64,000 nt of DNA from CAYVQF01 sp964454015 (lineage in GTDB: Bacteria; Myxococcota_A; Bradymonadia; UBA4248). Within the stretch, counting starts at the first letter, position 1; every line of letters begins with the position of its first letter. The stretch covers positions 27,188-91,187 of the forward strand of contig CAYVQF010000014.1 of NCBI GenBank assembly GCA_964454015.1, in the 5' to 3' direction. The position numbers and the translations under genes are program-made. A model generated the notes under the pieces. The model searched no databases, was not told where the DNA came from, and saw only the letters and a program-made list of their open reading frames with translations. Below are positions 17,668 to 27,481 of this stretch, piece after piece.

Positions 17668-19017
17668 ATGGCGAGTGTTGAGACCACGTCTCATGCCGCG
17701 CGGCGCGTCGTCGTCGAGGCATTGGTTCGCGTTGAGCAAGACAACGCCTATTCGCATGTGGTCTTTGACCACCTGCTGCGGACGACGCCGCTCTCCGATC
17801 CCGACCGCCGCTTGGCGACGCGGATCTTTTACGGCACCCTGGCGATGCAGCGCCACCTGGACGCGTGGCTGAGCCGCCCCGTGGGCGATCTCGAGCAGCG
17901 GACCGAACCCTGGGTGCGCGCTACGCTGCGCGCTGCGGTCTACCAGCTCCTCTTCCTCGACCGGACGCCAACCCATGCGGTCGTTCACAGCGCCGTCGAG
18001 CTGGTCAAGGCCCAGCGCGGCCGGGGGGCTGCGGGCTTCACCAACGCCGTGTTGCGCGCCATCGTCAAGCAGCGCGAGGCCGGCTTACCTGTGCCCACGG
18101 ATCCTGTCGTGCGGTTTGGTGTGCAGCACAGCCTCCCCGATGCCATGGCCGAGACGGTGCTCGCTCGCTTTGGCGAGGAGGAGGCGAGCCGTTGGGCCGA
18201 GGCGGTCAACGCGCCCCCCAACCTGACGGCCCGGGTCAACCTGTCGCGGGTGTCCATGGAGGAGGCCCTGCGGGAGTGGCAGGCGGAGCCAGGCGCGCTG
18301 GCGCCCGCTGCCATCACCTTGCCGACCCTGAACCCAGCGCTGCGCCAAGCGACGGACGCTGGCTCGTGCGCCATCCAGGATGAGGGTTCGCAGGTGGTGG
18401 TGCATTGTTTGGAACCACTGCCGCTGGGGGGCAGCGTCTGGGACGCTTGTGCCGGCCAAGGTGGCAAGACCATGCATCTGCTGGACCTCCTGGCCCCAGA
18501 CCCGACGACCCGGGTGTGGGCCACGGATCTCCACCACCGCAAGCTGGAGCGGTTGCGCAAGCGGTTGAACAAGGTTTTCCCCAGGGCGACCCTGAACACC
18601 AAGGCGCTGGATCTGGGTCAGCAAGGGCTGAACTGGCCCAGTGAGCCCTTCGATGCGGTGCTTCTCGATGCGCCCTGCAGTGGTCTGGGGGTCATCCGGC
18701 GCCATCCCGAGACGCGCTGGCGGCGGGATCTCCCCACCATCGAGGCCTTGGCGGCTCTGCAACACGTGGCGTTGCGCAACGTCGCTGCCGCGGTCAAGGT
18801 GGGCGGCCTCTTGGTCTATGCCGTATGCACCAACACGGCCCAGGAGAGCGTGGCGCAGGTGGAGTCTTTTCTCCAAGACTGCCCTGACTTTCGCCTTGAA
18901 TCTTCGCCGCTGCCGTGGTTGATGGCCCTGGAGAGCGCGCCGGGGCTGGTAGAGCTGTTGCCACATCGGCATGGCTGCGATGGCTTCTTCATCGCCCGCA
19001 TGCGGCGCCAGAGCTGA
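17668..19017 (+). CDS. rsmB: 16S rRNA m5C967 methyltransferase RsmB
   Basis: Methylates C5 of cytosine 967 in 16S rRNA with S-adenosylmethionine. The 449 residues comprise an N-terminal NusB-like RNA-binding domain (about 1-140, AARRVVVEALVRVE onward) and a C-terminal Rossmann methyltransferase. SAM-binding motif I reads VWDACAGQGGKT. The two cysteines of the m5C mechanism are visible: C337 in DAPCSGLG and the nucleophile C387 in YAVCTNT, where many homologues have YSTCS. ATG 17668 is preferred to an overlapping TTG at 17662; GGAG lies upstream. The gene follows fmt by two bases and is 30 bases from rpe. Confidence 0.95.
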   Translation: MASVETTSHAARRVVVEALVRVEQDNAYSHVVFDHLLRTTPLSDPDRRLATRIFYGTLAMQRHLDAWLSRPVGDLEQRTEPWVRATLRAAVYQLLFLDRTPTHAVVHSAVELVKAQRGRGAAGFTNAVLRAIVKQREAGLPVPTDPVVRFGVQHSLPDAMAETVLARFGEEEASRWAEAVNAPPNLTARVNLSRVSMEEALREWQAEPGALAPAAITLPTLNPALRQATDAGSCAIQDEGSQVVVHCLEPLPLGGSVWDACAGQGGKTMHLLDLLAPDPTTRVWATDLHHRKLERLRKRLNKVFPRATLNTKALDLGQQGLNWPSEPFDAVLLDAPCSGLGVIRRHPETRWRRDLPTIEALAALQHVALRNVAAAVKVGGLLVYAVCTNTAQESVAQVESFLQDCPDFRLESSPLPWLMALESAPGLVELLPHRHGCDGFFIARMRRQS

Positions 19018-19047
19018 CGCCTGTGTTTGCCAATGGAGAAAATGGCC

Positions 19048-19743
<696 letters not shown>

Positions 19744-19752
19744 TGGGGTGAC

Positions 19753-22047
19753 TCAGCGGGGAACCAAGAAGAGGCCTTTGCTCGTCTCCAGGTCTTTCCG
19801 CTCGCCGAGGGTCTGGCCGAAGTAGCCGTAGCGGCTCTGGTAGGCTGAGCCGTCGTAGACCCACTGCCATTCGGGGTGTATCACTTCTTGTCCCGTGGCG
19901 AGATCCAGGACCAGCACCTCCGAGGAGACACCGAGACCCGTGGTGCGATTGGCTACGGAGCCTTCGCCAATCAGGTAGATGTGGTGATCCGTGACGACGG
20001 CGTCAGCGACGCGGTTGGCCAGGCAGTCCGAACCAAAGGTGGCGCCTTGGATGTGTTGGTAGCCAAAGGTGTCGTAGAGATCCCAGAGGATGCCGCGGCA
20101 ATCGGTGCCGATGCCCACGACATGCTCTTCCGAGAGGACTTCGTTGGCGCCGCTGAGGCTGGTACGGACCGTGTCGGGGACGTTGATGCGGTCGGCGTAG
20201 CCGAGATAGAAGGGCGGCAAGCCTTCGGGACCGGCGCTGCTCAAGTCGAGGACCGCCGTGCGGCGTCGCGATTGGGTGCGCAGGCCTTCGTTGCCGGCCC
20301 AATCGCCTTCGCGAACGGCGAGGTAGCGGCTCTTGCAGTCACCAAAGGCGAAGAGCTTGGAGCCGTCGGGGCTGACCCGGAGGATGGAAAAGCCGAGGGC
20401 GTAAGCATCGAGCGGGAGATCATAGCTATCGAGCCCTGTGCCGAGCTGGAGGCGGAGCCCCGAGTCGACTTGGTCTGGGGAGAAGCGCAGGATCGCCATG
20501 GTGCGGAGGCCGCCGATGAAAGCGTGGGTGGATCCGTTGAAATCGCCTACCCATAGGCCAGCCTGACGGTAAGGGGGGGTGGTGGAACACTCTTCGAAGG
20601 TCCCGCTCTTGAAGAGGCCGATGTCGTAGATGTGGTGTTGGGCGATGGCGCCCGTGTCGTCGAGCTGCATGACCCAGAGGCGGGTGAGGCCGTCGTTGGA
20701 GCGCGCGCGGCTGTTGGCGCCGGACTCGACGGCGAAGAGCATGCCGGCGTGGGCCATGATCTGATCGAAGCGGACGTTGTGCAGCTCAGGCATGCGGGCG
20801 GCGTCATAGAGCTGGGCTGCGGTGGCGTTTTCGGTGCTCAGCTCGGTGATGTCGACGATCCACAAGGGGAAGGCCGGTTGGTGAGGGAGAGGTTTGCTGG
20901 CGCTTTCGCGGTTGGTGACGGCGAGGAAGCGTTTGCCACTGGTCTCGACGATGGCGGCCGAATGGGAGACGTCGAGCTTGTGGTCGACTTCGAGGCCGCT
21001 GAGGTCGATGAAGTGTCCCTGCTGGATGCTGCCGTCGGCGCTGAAGCTCACCGTGAGGATCACGCCTTGTTGGTTGGTGCCGAGGAAGGCGGTGTGGTCG
21101 TGGTAGAGGAGTTTTTCGAGATCGCCTTCGTAGCGCATGCCGTTGAGTCCGGCGAGGGATTGGGCGTCCACGGCCGGGCTGTCCGGGTTGTGGTCGCGCT
21201 CGAGCCAGCCATCGAGGTCGACGGCGCGCATGCCGACGGCTTTGTCCGCGACCTCGGGGTTGAGGGTCGCGGCGACGAAGAGCCAGTAGTCTTCGGGCTG
21301 CAAGCGCGGCGCCGCGTGCTGGTAATGGAAGAAGTTGATCACCACGGGTGAGACTTGGGGGTTGGTGGGGACGAGGCTGGTGCCGAGGTCGAGATCGCCC
21401 TCGAGCTCGATGCGATGGCCTTCGACGCGGGCGGGGTAGCTCACGGCGGGATTGGCGAGGTTCTTGATGCCCATGGTCCAGTCGAAGGAGGACAGAGCGC
21501 CGCTGGCGTCGTGGTCGATGATGGGCAGGATATGGTAGGTGCCGGCGTCGAGGCCGCAGAAGGCGAAGGCTTCTTTGTCGAAGCTGCTCTGGAGGAGCTG
21601 GCCCGCCGGGTTGACGTGGCGTCTGATGGGGTCTCCTGGCGCGGTGCAGTCGGCGCTGCTGCAGAGCAGGACGAGGATTTGGCCGGTGCCGCAGGTGTTC
21701 TTGGTGGGGTCGGTGCTCTCGCGTCCGCAGGGGAACTTGGTGATGAGCGTGGGGCCCGAGACCTGGGGTGTGGGGTGGAGGGTGGCCAGGCGCACGACGC
21801 CGGTGACGGTGTAGCCCGTGTCGGAGGGGCAGCCCGTTTCGTCTGGGGTGAGCACTTCTTCAGGGACATCCTCGGGGTCTAACGCGTCGGGATCGGCATC
21901 GTCCCCGTCGATCTGCTCTTGGTCCATATCGTCAGGTGGGAGCTCGAGGGCGTCGCCGCGATCGCCGCGCGGTTCGCAGGCGAGGGTGGAGGCGAGCAGC
22001 GCGATGAGGGCTGCGTTGCGAAGATGTAAAAGGTGGTGCCGGGACAT
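19753..22047 (-). CDS. LVIVD-type beta-propeller lipoprotein
   Basis: A 764-residue lipoprotein with lipobox LLASTLAC and a very acidic linker (DDMDQEQIDGDDADPD). The mature part has repeated segments in the style of LVIVD/choice-of-anchor propeller proteins (FPLWIVDITELS, AVLDLSSAGPEG, VLVLDLATGQ), so a surface beta-propeller is the best guess. Two small disulfide-type Cys clusters occur near residues 70-130 and near the middle. No enzyme motif is visible. The start at 22047 has an excellent site (GGAGGAAG). It is transcribed away from the small exported protein at 22350, with 302 bases between. Confidence 0.6.
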   Translation of the reverse strand: MSRHHLLHLRNAALIALLASTLACEPRGDRGDALELPPDDMDQEQIDGDDADPDALDPEDVPEEVLTPDETGCPSDTGYTVTGVVRLATLHPTPQVSGPTLITKFPCGRESTDPTKNTCGTGQILVLLCSSADCTAPGDPIRRHVNPAGQLLQSSFDKEAFAFCGLDAGTYHILPIIDHDASGALSSFDWTMGIKNLANPAVSYPARVEGHRIELEGDLDLGTSLVPTNPQVSPVVINFFHYQHAAPRLQPEDYWLFVAATLNPEVADKAVGMRAVDLDGWLERDHNPDSPAVDAQSLAGLNGMRYEGDLEKLLYHDHTAFLGTNQQGVILTVSFSADGSIQQGHFIDLSGLEVDHKLDVSHSAAIVETSGKRFLAVTNRESASKPLPHQPAFPLWIVDITELSTENATAAQLYDAARMPELHNVRFDQIMAHAGMLFAVESGANSRARSNDGLTRLWVMQLDDTGAIAQHHIYDIGLFKSGTFEECSTTPPYRQAGLWVGDFNGSTHAFIGGLRTMAILRFSPDQVDSGLRLQLGTGLDSYDLPLDAYALGFSILRVSPDGSKLFAFGDCKSRYLAVREGDWAGNEGLRTQSRRRTAVLDLSSAGPEGLPPFYLGYADRINVPDTVRTSLSGANEVLSEEHVVGIGTDCRGILWDLYDTFGYQHIQGATFGSDCLANRVADAVVTDHHIYLIGEGSVANRTTGLGVSSEVLVLDLATGQEVIHPEWQWVYDGSAYQSRYGYFGQTLGERKDLETSKGLFLVPR

Positions 22048-22349
22048 GGACTTCCTCCGTGATGTGAACGCCGAGCAGCAACGTCGAGGGACGACTGCGA
22101 CGTGAGTGGACAGTTTCGGGCACAAGATCGTTGCCATATGACAGTAGGGATGGACCCTTGATCGCCAAGGCGGGAATACGCTTGGAACGCTAGCAGAGGA
22201 CAAGCCGTGTGTCCAGCGCGTGTGCCGTGGTCCAAAGAGAGGTGGCGGCGGTGAGGATGAAATTTGCGCAGGGACTTGAAGCTTTGCGCACCTCGCCCGT
22301 ACAATGCGATGGTCCTTGCCATGTCGACCTGGAGCCGTGAGAGGAAATC
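22048..22349. other. divergent intergenic region
   Basis: These 302 bases separate two divergent genes. Apart from the plus-strand promoter candidate at 22276-22305 and the ribosome sites beside each gene, I see no RNA gene or repeat. Confidence 0.5.
22276..22305 (+). promoter_or_regulatory. sigma70-type promoter candidate
   Basis: TTGAAG at 22276-22281 and TACAAT at 22300-22305 are separated by 18 bases. The -10 matches the consensus at five of six positions. It would place the transcript start about 38 bases before the ATG at 22350. Confidence 0.55.
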
Positions 22350-22931
22350 ATGCGTATGTTCCCGAAAAACACTCATTTACTCGCGTTGGTCCCGGTGCTT
22401 CTGCTGGCCCTGCTGGTGCCGAGCGCTGCTTCGGCAGACAAGGTGATGAAGGCCTTCCGTGGTGACATCATCCTCGCCAAGAACCCTTTCCCTACGGGGT
22501 TCAAAGGCGACGATGACATGATTAAGTATCTGAAGCGGGCCAAGCAGACAGATTTCGTCAAAGATAAGTACGGAAAATGGACCATGGAGTACATGGCCTT
22601 CTTCAACAAGAAGCCAGGCAGTCGGCAGGCTGTGGTGGTCATTTTCGATCTTTCTGGCGAGAAGCCCGAAGAGATCTACAATACGGGCTTGACCCTGGAA
22701 GACTCGAACACGCAGATCATGGCGAGCTATCTGACCATCTCTGATGACATTTTCAAGCCCGACACCCCTTACGAGATGCAGATTCGCACCAAGCGCATTG
22801 GTGGTGCGACTTTGGCCAAAACGCAGTTCAGCCTCAAAGACAACACGGCCGCTGCCGGTGCTGAAGAAGAGGGTGCGAGCGAACGCGAGCGCCCCATCAA
22901 GGAGTCCAAGGGCGCGCCCATCGTGGAGTAG
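22350..22931 (+). CDS. small exported protein, unknown function
   Basis: A 193-residue protein with a clear Sec signal peptide (core LLALVPVLLLALLVP, ending SAASA). The mature part is a mixed alpha/beta domain with no Cys, containing the landmarks FRGDIILAKNPFPTGF, FFNKKPGSRQAVVVIFD and a charged low-complexity tail (EEEGASERERPIKES). I do not recognise the family; a periplasmic role is inferred only from the signal. The ATG has GAGAGG eight bases upstream and a good promoter candidate precedes it. The next gene starts 170 bases downstream on the same strand. Confidence 0.6.
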   Translation: MRMFPKNTHLLALVPVLLLALLVPSAASADKVMKAFRGDIILAKNPFPTGFKGDDDMIKYLKRAKQTDFVKDKYGKWTMEYMAFFNKKPGSRQAVVVIFDLSGEKPEEIYNTGLTLEDSNTQIMASYLTISDDIFKPDTPYEMQIRTKRIGGATLAKTQFSLKDNTAAAGAEEEGASERERPIKESKGAPIVE

Positions 22932-23101
22932 TTGGCGCAGAGATGGCTGCGTTTGCCCTTTGTGCCCTGAGCTCGCTTTGGGGGCGCGTGATGTGAACTC
23001 CAGGTTGCGACAGGAAGACCTCATCGTTTCCCTGACGTACAATAGCGGCGCTTTGCGGTGCAGGCGCCCGCACTCAACCAGATCTTCCTACGACGGGTAC
23101 G

Positions 23102-24901
23102 ATGATGAGTGAAGCTACTCTCCCTTTCGAAGGCACGTTGCAACTGTCTGATCACATAGACTATTTTCGCAACGCCGAGGATATCTTCGTCTACCACAAT
23201 CTCTTCGGGTACATCCTGAAGATGAGCGAAGATGTTTTGGAATTTCTAGAGTTTTTCCACGCGGAGCCGCGCGATGCCTTGGCCATGGTCGAGGCCTTCC
23301 GGGAGCTCTTCGCGGAGGACATGATAAGTGACTTTTTGAGTATTTTTCGGCTGTTGTCCTGCCTGGTGGCGGACCGCGACGAGGAAGAGAAGCGTCTCTT
23401 GGAGATGGTGCCAGCCCATGCGCGTTGGATCACCGTGCATGAACCGCCCAGTGGTGCCATCACGATTTTCACCCTGGACCAGGGGACGAAGAAGCAGGTG
23501 CGTCGCGCGACCCTCGACGCTTGGGACTCGGCTTTGTGGCGCCTCGTCGATGGCGAGCGGACGGTGGCGGAGATGGTCGAGGCCATGCGCGGGGTGCCAG
23601 GGAGCCCGGTACAGGGTTTGGAACAGCGCGTGTTGGCGACGTTGGCCCAGCTCACCCACTGCGAGATGCAGGTTTTGAAGATGAGCTCGGAGCCCATGCA
23701 CATCTACAAGCATCGTCGCCACGGCACGCCGCCTTATCTGATTTCGACCATGCCCTACGAGCGGGTGACCCACATCGTTCGCGGTCATGAGAACGCGCCG
23801 CGGGTGCAGCTCGCTGGGACGGTGGTCGAGGAGATCCCCGAGCCGTTGCAGTTGCGCGACCGGGTGGAGAATCAGTTGGCCTTCCTCTATCGCGAGGGGC
23901 ACAGCACCCTGGGTGGGCGCAGCTACGGCGAGCGTCTCTTCGAGTTGGCTTGTGAAGGGGGCGCGCTGGGCAGCGGCGCGGTCCGCATTTTGGAGATCGG
24001 CGGCGGGACGGGAGACCTGGCGCGTGGGTTTTTGGATGCCATGCGCAAACACCGGCCTGAGGAATACGCCCAGTGTGTGTATGCCATCGTTACCAATGAT
24101 GCAGAGTGGGCGGCGCTGCAGCGCGAGACCCTGGCGGACCACGCGGTGGTGAGCTTCGTCGAGGGGGATCCCACCCAAGTCGATGCGCTGGTAGAGGAGC
24201 GTTTTGATTTCGCCATCTGCAACGAGTTCTTGGCCAACCTCGAGACCGTAGCGGTGCGCAAGATCGTCTCGGGGGGGGGCCAGGACGATGAGGATGACGA
24301 GGAGCTTGAAGATGATGACGGTGGCAACGGCCAACGGGCACAGAACACGGCCTACATCGGAGAGGGCGACGCGGTCCATCTGATTTTCAAGTACGCTTTG
24401 CCTCTGGACGATGCGCCGGCGGACTTCTTTCTCAACGTCGGCTCGTTGCGCTTGCTGGGCAGCCTGAGCAAGGTCCTGGCGCCTACGGCCCAGGCCTACC
24501 TCATCGAGTTTGGTGAGATGTTTCGCTACCCCGTGCGCACCTACGAGGAGAACCAGTCGGCCTTCTCTCAGCACTTCGGCCACCTGATTCATGCGGCCAA
24601 GAAGTTGGGTTTCGATACGGATTTTTCTTATCTGATGGAAGCACTGGATTTGGCGCGGGAGACGACCATGTTGGCGACCACCCGGAGCCAGTTCAAGACC
24701 CTGCGCAGTCTTCTGGCGCTGCACGGGGTGAGCCTGGAGCGTCGCCCCTATACGGCAGAGGAAAGCCAAGGGTTGCTGGCAGCGGCCGGCCTGGCGGGGC
24801 AGGTGCGCGAGATCAGCTTCGAGCCTCTGGAAGACCGCGTCTTGGGCATCGTCCCACATGCGCTGAAGCTGTTGCGCTTGTCGCGAGGGGTGGAGTTCTG
24901 A
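23102..24901 (+). CDS. PqqD-like modules fused to MidA-type methyltransferase
   Basis: A 599-residue cytosolic protein. The first 210 residues contain two segments resembling PqqD-type winged-helix modules. The clearest has WRLVDGERTVAEMVEAM near residue 145; the first starts near EDIFVYHNLFGYILKM. The second half is a SAM-dependent methyltransferase related to the MidA/NDUFAF7 family, with motif I LEIGGGTGDLA (about 298-308), the characteristic CNEFLANLETV near 372 and a C-terminal AYLIEFGEMFRYP segment. An acidic low-complexity insert (DEDDEELEDDDGG) interrupts it near residue 397. MidA proteins dimethylate a protein arginine; the substrate here is unknown. The stop is three bases from the convergent mlaD-like gene. 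Domain calls are from motif reading only. Confidence 0.6.
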   Translation: MMSEATLPFEGTLQLSDHIDYFRNAEDIFVYHNLFGYILKMSEDVLEFLEFFHAEPRDALAMVEAFRELFAEDMISDFLSIFRLLSCLVADRDEEEKRLLEMVPAHARWITVHEPPSGAITIFTLDQGTKKQVRRATLDAWDSALWRLVDGERTVAEMVEAMRGVPGSPVQGLEQRVLATLAQLTHCEMQVLKMSSEPMHIYKHRRHGTPPYLISTMPYERVTHIVRGHENAPRVQLAGTVVEEIPEPLQLRDRVENQLAFLYREGHSTLGGRSYGERLFELACEGGALGSGAVRILEIGGGTGDLARGFLDAMRKHRPEEYAQCVYAIVTNDAEWAALQRETLADHAVVSFVEGDPTQVDALVEERFDFAICNEFLANLETVAVRKIVSGGGQDDEDDEELEDDDGGNGQRAQNTAYIGEGDAVHLIFKYALPLDDAPADFFLNVGSLRLLGSLSKVLAPTAQAYLIEFGEMFRYPVRTYEENQSAFSQHFGHLIHAAKKLGFDTDFSYLMEALDLARETTMLATTRSQFKTLRSLLALHGVSLERRPYTAEESQGLLAAAGLAGQVREISFEPLEDRVLGIVPHALKLLRLSRGVEF

Positions 24902-24904
24902 GCC

Positions 24905-26491
24905 CTAAAACGAAGGGACCGGGGCGACCGTCAGCAGACCTTTGAGGTCGCGGTCGTTGAAAGAGAAGCCGATACCGCCGAAGTAATCGAAGCTGGACAT
25001 GTTGAAGGGATCGTCGATGCCAGCGGAGACGTAGATGTTCTCTGCCCAGGACCAGGGCAGAAAGAGATCGAAGTAGATGAGGCCGTAGGTGCGCAAGCGC
25101 GGGTAAGGGCTGTAGCCGAAGTCGAAGAGATCGGCCACGATCTCGATGTTGTCGTCGAAGAGGTAGAGGTTGGTGCCGATCCCCCCCGTGCTCTCGATGA
25201 GGCCGAAGCGGCCGGCGATGAAGTTCCACCGTCCAGCGAACTGGAAGGAGAACTTGAGGTCGCCCGTGGTCTCGGTGATTTCTTCGTAGGTCGGCTCTGA
25301 GCCGGTCGCGTCGCGCACCCGGCGTGTGGTGGTGGTCTTGCCGCGTGGATCGAGGATGAGCTCGACAATGTACCACTTGGTGGGGCGTGGCCTGAGCTTG
25401 AGGGAGAGCACATTTTTGAAGGCGTTGAAGCCCACCATATAGTCGTTGCGCAAGTCGACGATGGTTTCGAGTTGATCGATGGAACCCAAGAGGCCGCCAG
25501 CGGAGTCGATGGCTGAGGTCGCCGAAGAGACCAAGACCCGGGTTTCTTGGAGCAGAGACTCCGCTTCGCGGGCCATGGTGTCGTCCGTGAGGATGCGACC
25601 GATGCTGCCTTCACCCGTGGCGAGGCCGGCGCTCACGCTCTCCAAGTGGGCCAGAGAACGGTCCAGCTTTTCGAGGGCTTGGTGAGCGGTGATCATGGTG
25701 CGATCCACGTGCTCGAAGGAGCGCTCGACCCGACCGCCGACGTTGTCCATCATCTGCCGCAGCTCGCGCGAGGCCAAGCGGATATCCTTGAGGATGAGAT
25801 CCACGTCGTCGCCGCTGGCGCGGAGGATGACCCGGGCATCGGCCGAGAGCTTCTCTACGTTGTCGATGATGCGGTCCAAGCGGTCAGCGTTCTCAAGGGT
25901 CACCGCTCTGAGGGTGCGGCTGATGTCTTCAACGTCGCGGAAGATGGCGTCGATGCGCTGGCGCCCATCCTCGCCGCCAAAGACGTCGGCCAAGGCGCTG
26001 GTGACCCGGGAGACATCGCGGGTGATCTTCTCGAGCTCGGCCATGATGGCGTCGGGACCGCCACCCTGGATGACGTTCTTGATCTCGTCGCCGTCGCCCA
26101 AGGTCTCGCCTTGCAGCCCTGAGGTGATCTCGATGTAGTAATCACCCAAGAGTCCCGAGAGCTTTTTGGCGACGGTGGCACCGTCGCGGTAATGGCCACT
26201 GGGCAGGGGGAGGCCCTCGTAGAGGTTGATTTTGCTGGCGATACGAATTCGCACCCGGGCGCGCCCTTCGACGAGATCGATCTGCTCGACTTCGCCCACC
26301 TGGATCCCTGCCATGCGGACCTGTGACCGCTCAGCCAGGCCGGTGACGTCGTCGAAGTAGGCGAAGACGGTAAAGGTCTCTTCGTTGTCGCCCCAACGTG
26401 AGCCGACGCGCGTGATCATGACGACGGAGACGATGATGCCCGCCAAGACCACGAGGCCAACCTTGAAAGGGGAAAGAAATTTCTTCTCCAT
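24905..26491 (-). CDS. mlaD: MCE/MlaD-family lipid-transport protein
   Basis: Substrate-binding subunit of an Mla-type phospholipid ABC transporter, anchored in the inner membrane by one N-terminal helix (VGLVVLAGIIVSVVMI). The MCE domain follows (about 45-135: GLAERSQVRMAGIQVGEV, then LLGDYYIEI). A long helical region of about 220 residues comes next, and then an unusual C-terminal domain of about 160 residues rich in beta strands and aromatics that resembles an outer-membrane beta structure. At 528 residues it is far longer than E. coli MlaD (183), like the long MCE proteins of other lineages. ATG 26491 has GGAG five bases upstream. MlaE lies 33 bases upstream in the same transcript. Confidence 0.85.
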   Translation of the reverse strand: MEKKFLSPFKVGLVVLAGIIVSVVMITRVGSRWGDNEETFTVFAYFDDVTGLAERSQVRMAGIQVGEVEQIDLVEGRARVRIRIASKINLYEGLPLPSGHYRDGATVAKKLSGLLGDYYIEITSGLQGETLGDGDEIKNVIQGGGPDAIMAELEKITRDVSRVTSALADVFGGEDGRQRIDAIFRDVEDISRTLRAVTLENADRLDRIIDNVEKLSADARVILRASGDDVDLILKDIRLASRELRQMMDNVGGRVERSFEHVDRTMITAHQALEKLDRSLAHLESVSAGLATGEGSIGRILTDDTMAREAESLLQETRVLVSSATSAIDSAGGLLGSIDQLETIVDLRNDYMVGFNAFKNVLSLKLRPRPTKWYIVELILDPRGKTTTTRRVRDATGSEPTYEEITETTGDLKFSFQFAGRWNFIAGRFGLIESTGGIGTNLYLFDDNIEIVADLFDFGYSPYPRLRTYGLIYFDLFLPWSWAENIYVSAGIDDPFNMSSFDYFGGIGFSFNDRDLKGLLTVAPVPSF

Positions 26492-26524
26492 GAGCACTCC
26501 ACAAGACCCAGGCGGCGCGTCTTG

Positions 26525-27358
26525 TTACCACATCAGTACAGTCAGGAAATAGTCGACGATCAAGATGGCGATGGAGCTCGTGACCACGGCAGAGGTCGTC
26601 GCCTCACCGACCCCCTTGGCGCCGCCTTGGGCGTAGAAGCCTTTATAGCAGCCGATGTAGGACAGTAACACACCAAAGACGGCGGCCTTGACCAAGCCAT
26701 TGACGATATCGGCCACTTCGACGAGGTCGCGGACGCGGCTGTCGAAGGCGCCGAAATCGATGCCCAAGAGGCCGACGCCGACGACGTAAGCCCCGAGGAT
26801 GCCGATGAAATCAAAGAGGAGACACAGGATGGGCAAGAGGAGGAAGGTGGCCAGGACGCGCGGCACGATCAGGTACTGTACGGGGTTGACCGCCATGGTC
26901 TTCATGGCGTCGATCTGCTCGGTCACCCGCATGGTACCCAAGACGGTGGCCATGGCGCTGGAGACCCGGCCCGCCACCATGAGCCCGGTCAAGACCGGGC
27001 CGAGCTCGCGGGTGATGGCTAAGGCGACCGTGGCCCCGACCAGCGCCTCGGCATTGAAGAGGCGAAAAGCATAAGCGCTCTGATAGGCAAAGACCGCCCC
27101 GGTGAAGAATCCCGTCAACATGACGATGAAGAGGGAGCCGAAGCCCACGAAATCCATGGCCTGGAAGAGCTGATGGAGGCGGTAAGGCGGGCGCAGCCCC
27201 GCGAGGATCATCTCGACGAAGAGGGTGGCGAAGCGCCCCAGGCCTTCGATGGCGGCGGTGGCGCCCTGACCGAGGCGCTCGATGCCTTTACGGCCTCTCC
27301 CCATGACTCCAAGGCGGGAGGCCGCCTGGTCTCTATCTGAAGGCGTCGCTATGGCCAT
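26525..27358 (-). CDS. mlaE: MlaE-family ABC transporter permease
   Basis: Inner-membrane permease of an MCE/Mla lipid transporter, 277 residues with about five to six membrane helices. Family landmarks are FTGAVFAYQSAYAFRLF, the conserved ELGPVLTGLMVAGRVSSAMA loop and GTMRVTEQIDAMKTMAVNP. It is followed directly by the mlaD gene. The usual ATPase partner MlaF is not adjacent; the gene upstream is a signal-peptidase homologue. The start is set at 27358; the ribosome site there is weak and an ATG at 27304 is possible. Confidence 0.9.
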   Translation of the reverse strand: MAIATPSDRDQAASRLGVMGRGRKGIERLGQGATAAIEGLGRFATLFVEMILAGLRPPYRLHQLFQAMDFVGFGSLFIVMLTGFFTGAVFAYQSAYAFRLFNAEALVGATVALAITRELGPVLTGLMVAGRVSSAMATVLGTMRVTEQIDAMKTMAVNPVQYLIVPRVLATFLLLPILCLLFDFIGILGAYVVGVGLLGIDFGAFDSRVRDLVEVADIVNGLVKAAVFGVLLSYIGCYKGFYAQGGAKGVGEATTSAVVTSSIAILIVDYFLTVLMW

Positions 27359-27481
27359 AATACAACGTGGACGAGAGCGGAGAGCAAGTGGCGGCGCGAC
27401 CGAGCCCTGACATGGTAGACGGGCGTGCGTCCCATCCATACTCCCATTTTACTATAGTGAGCAAACGGATCGCGCTAACCC

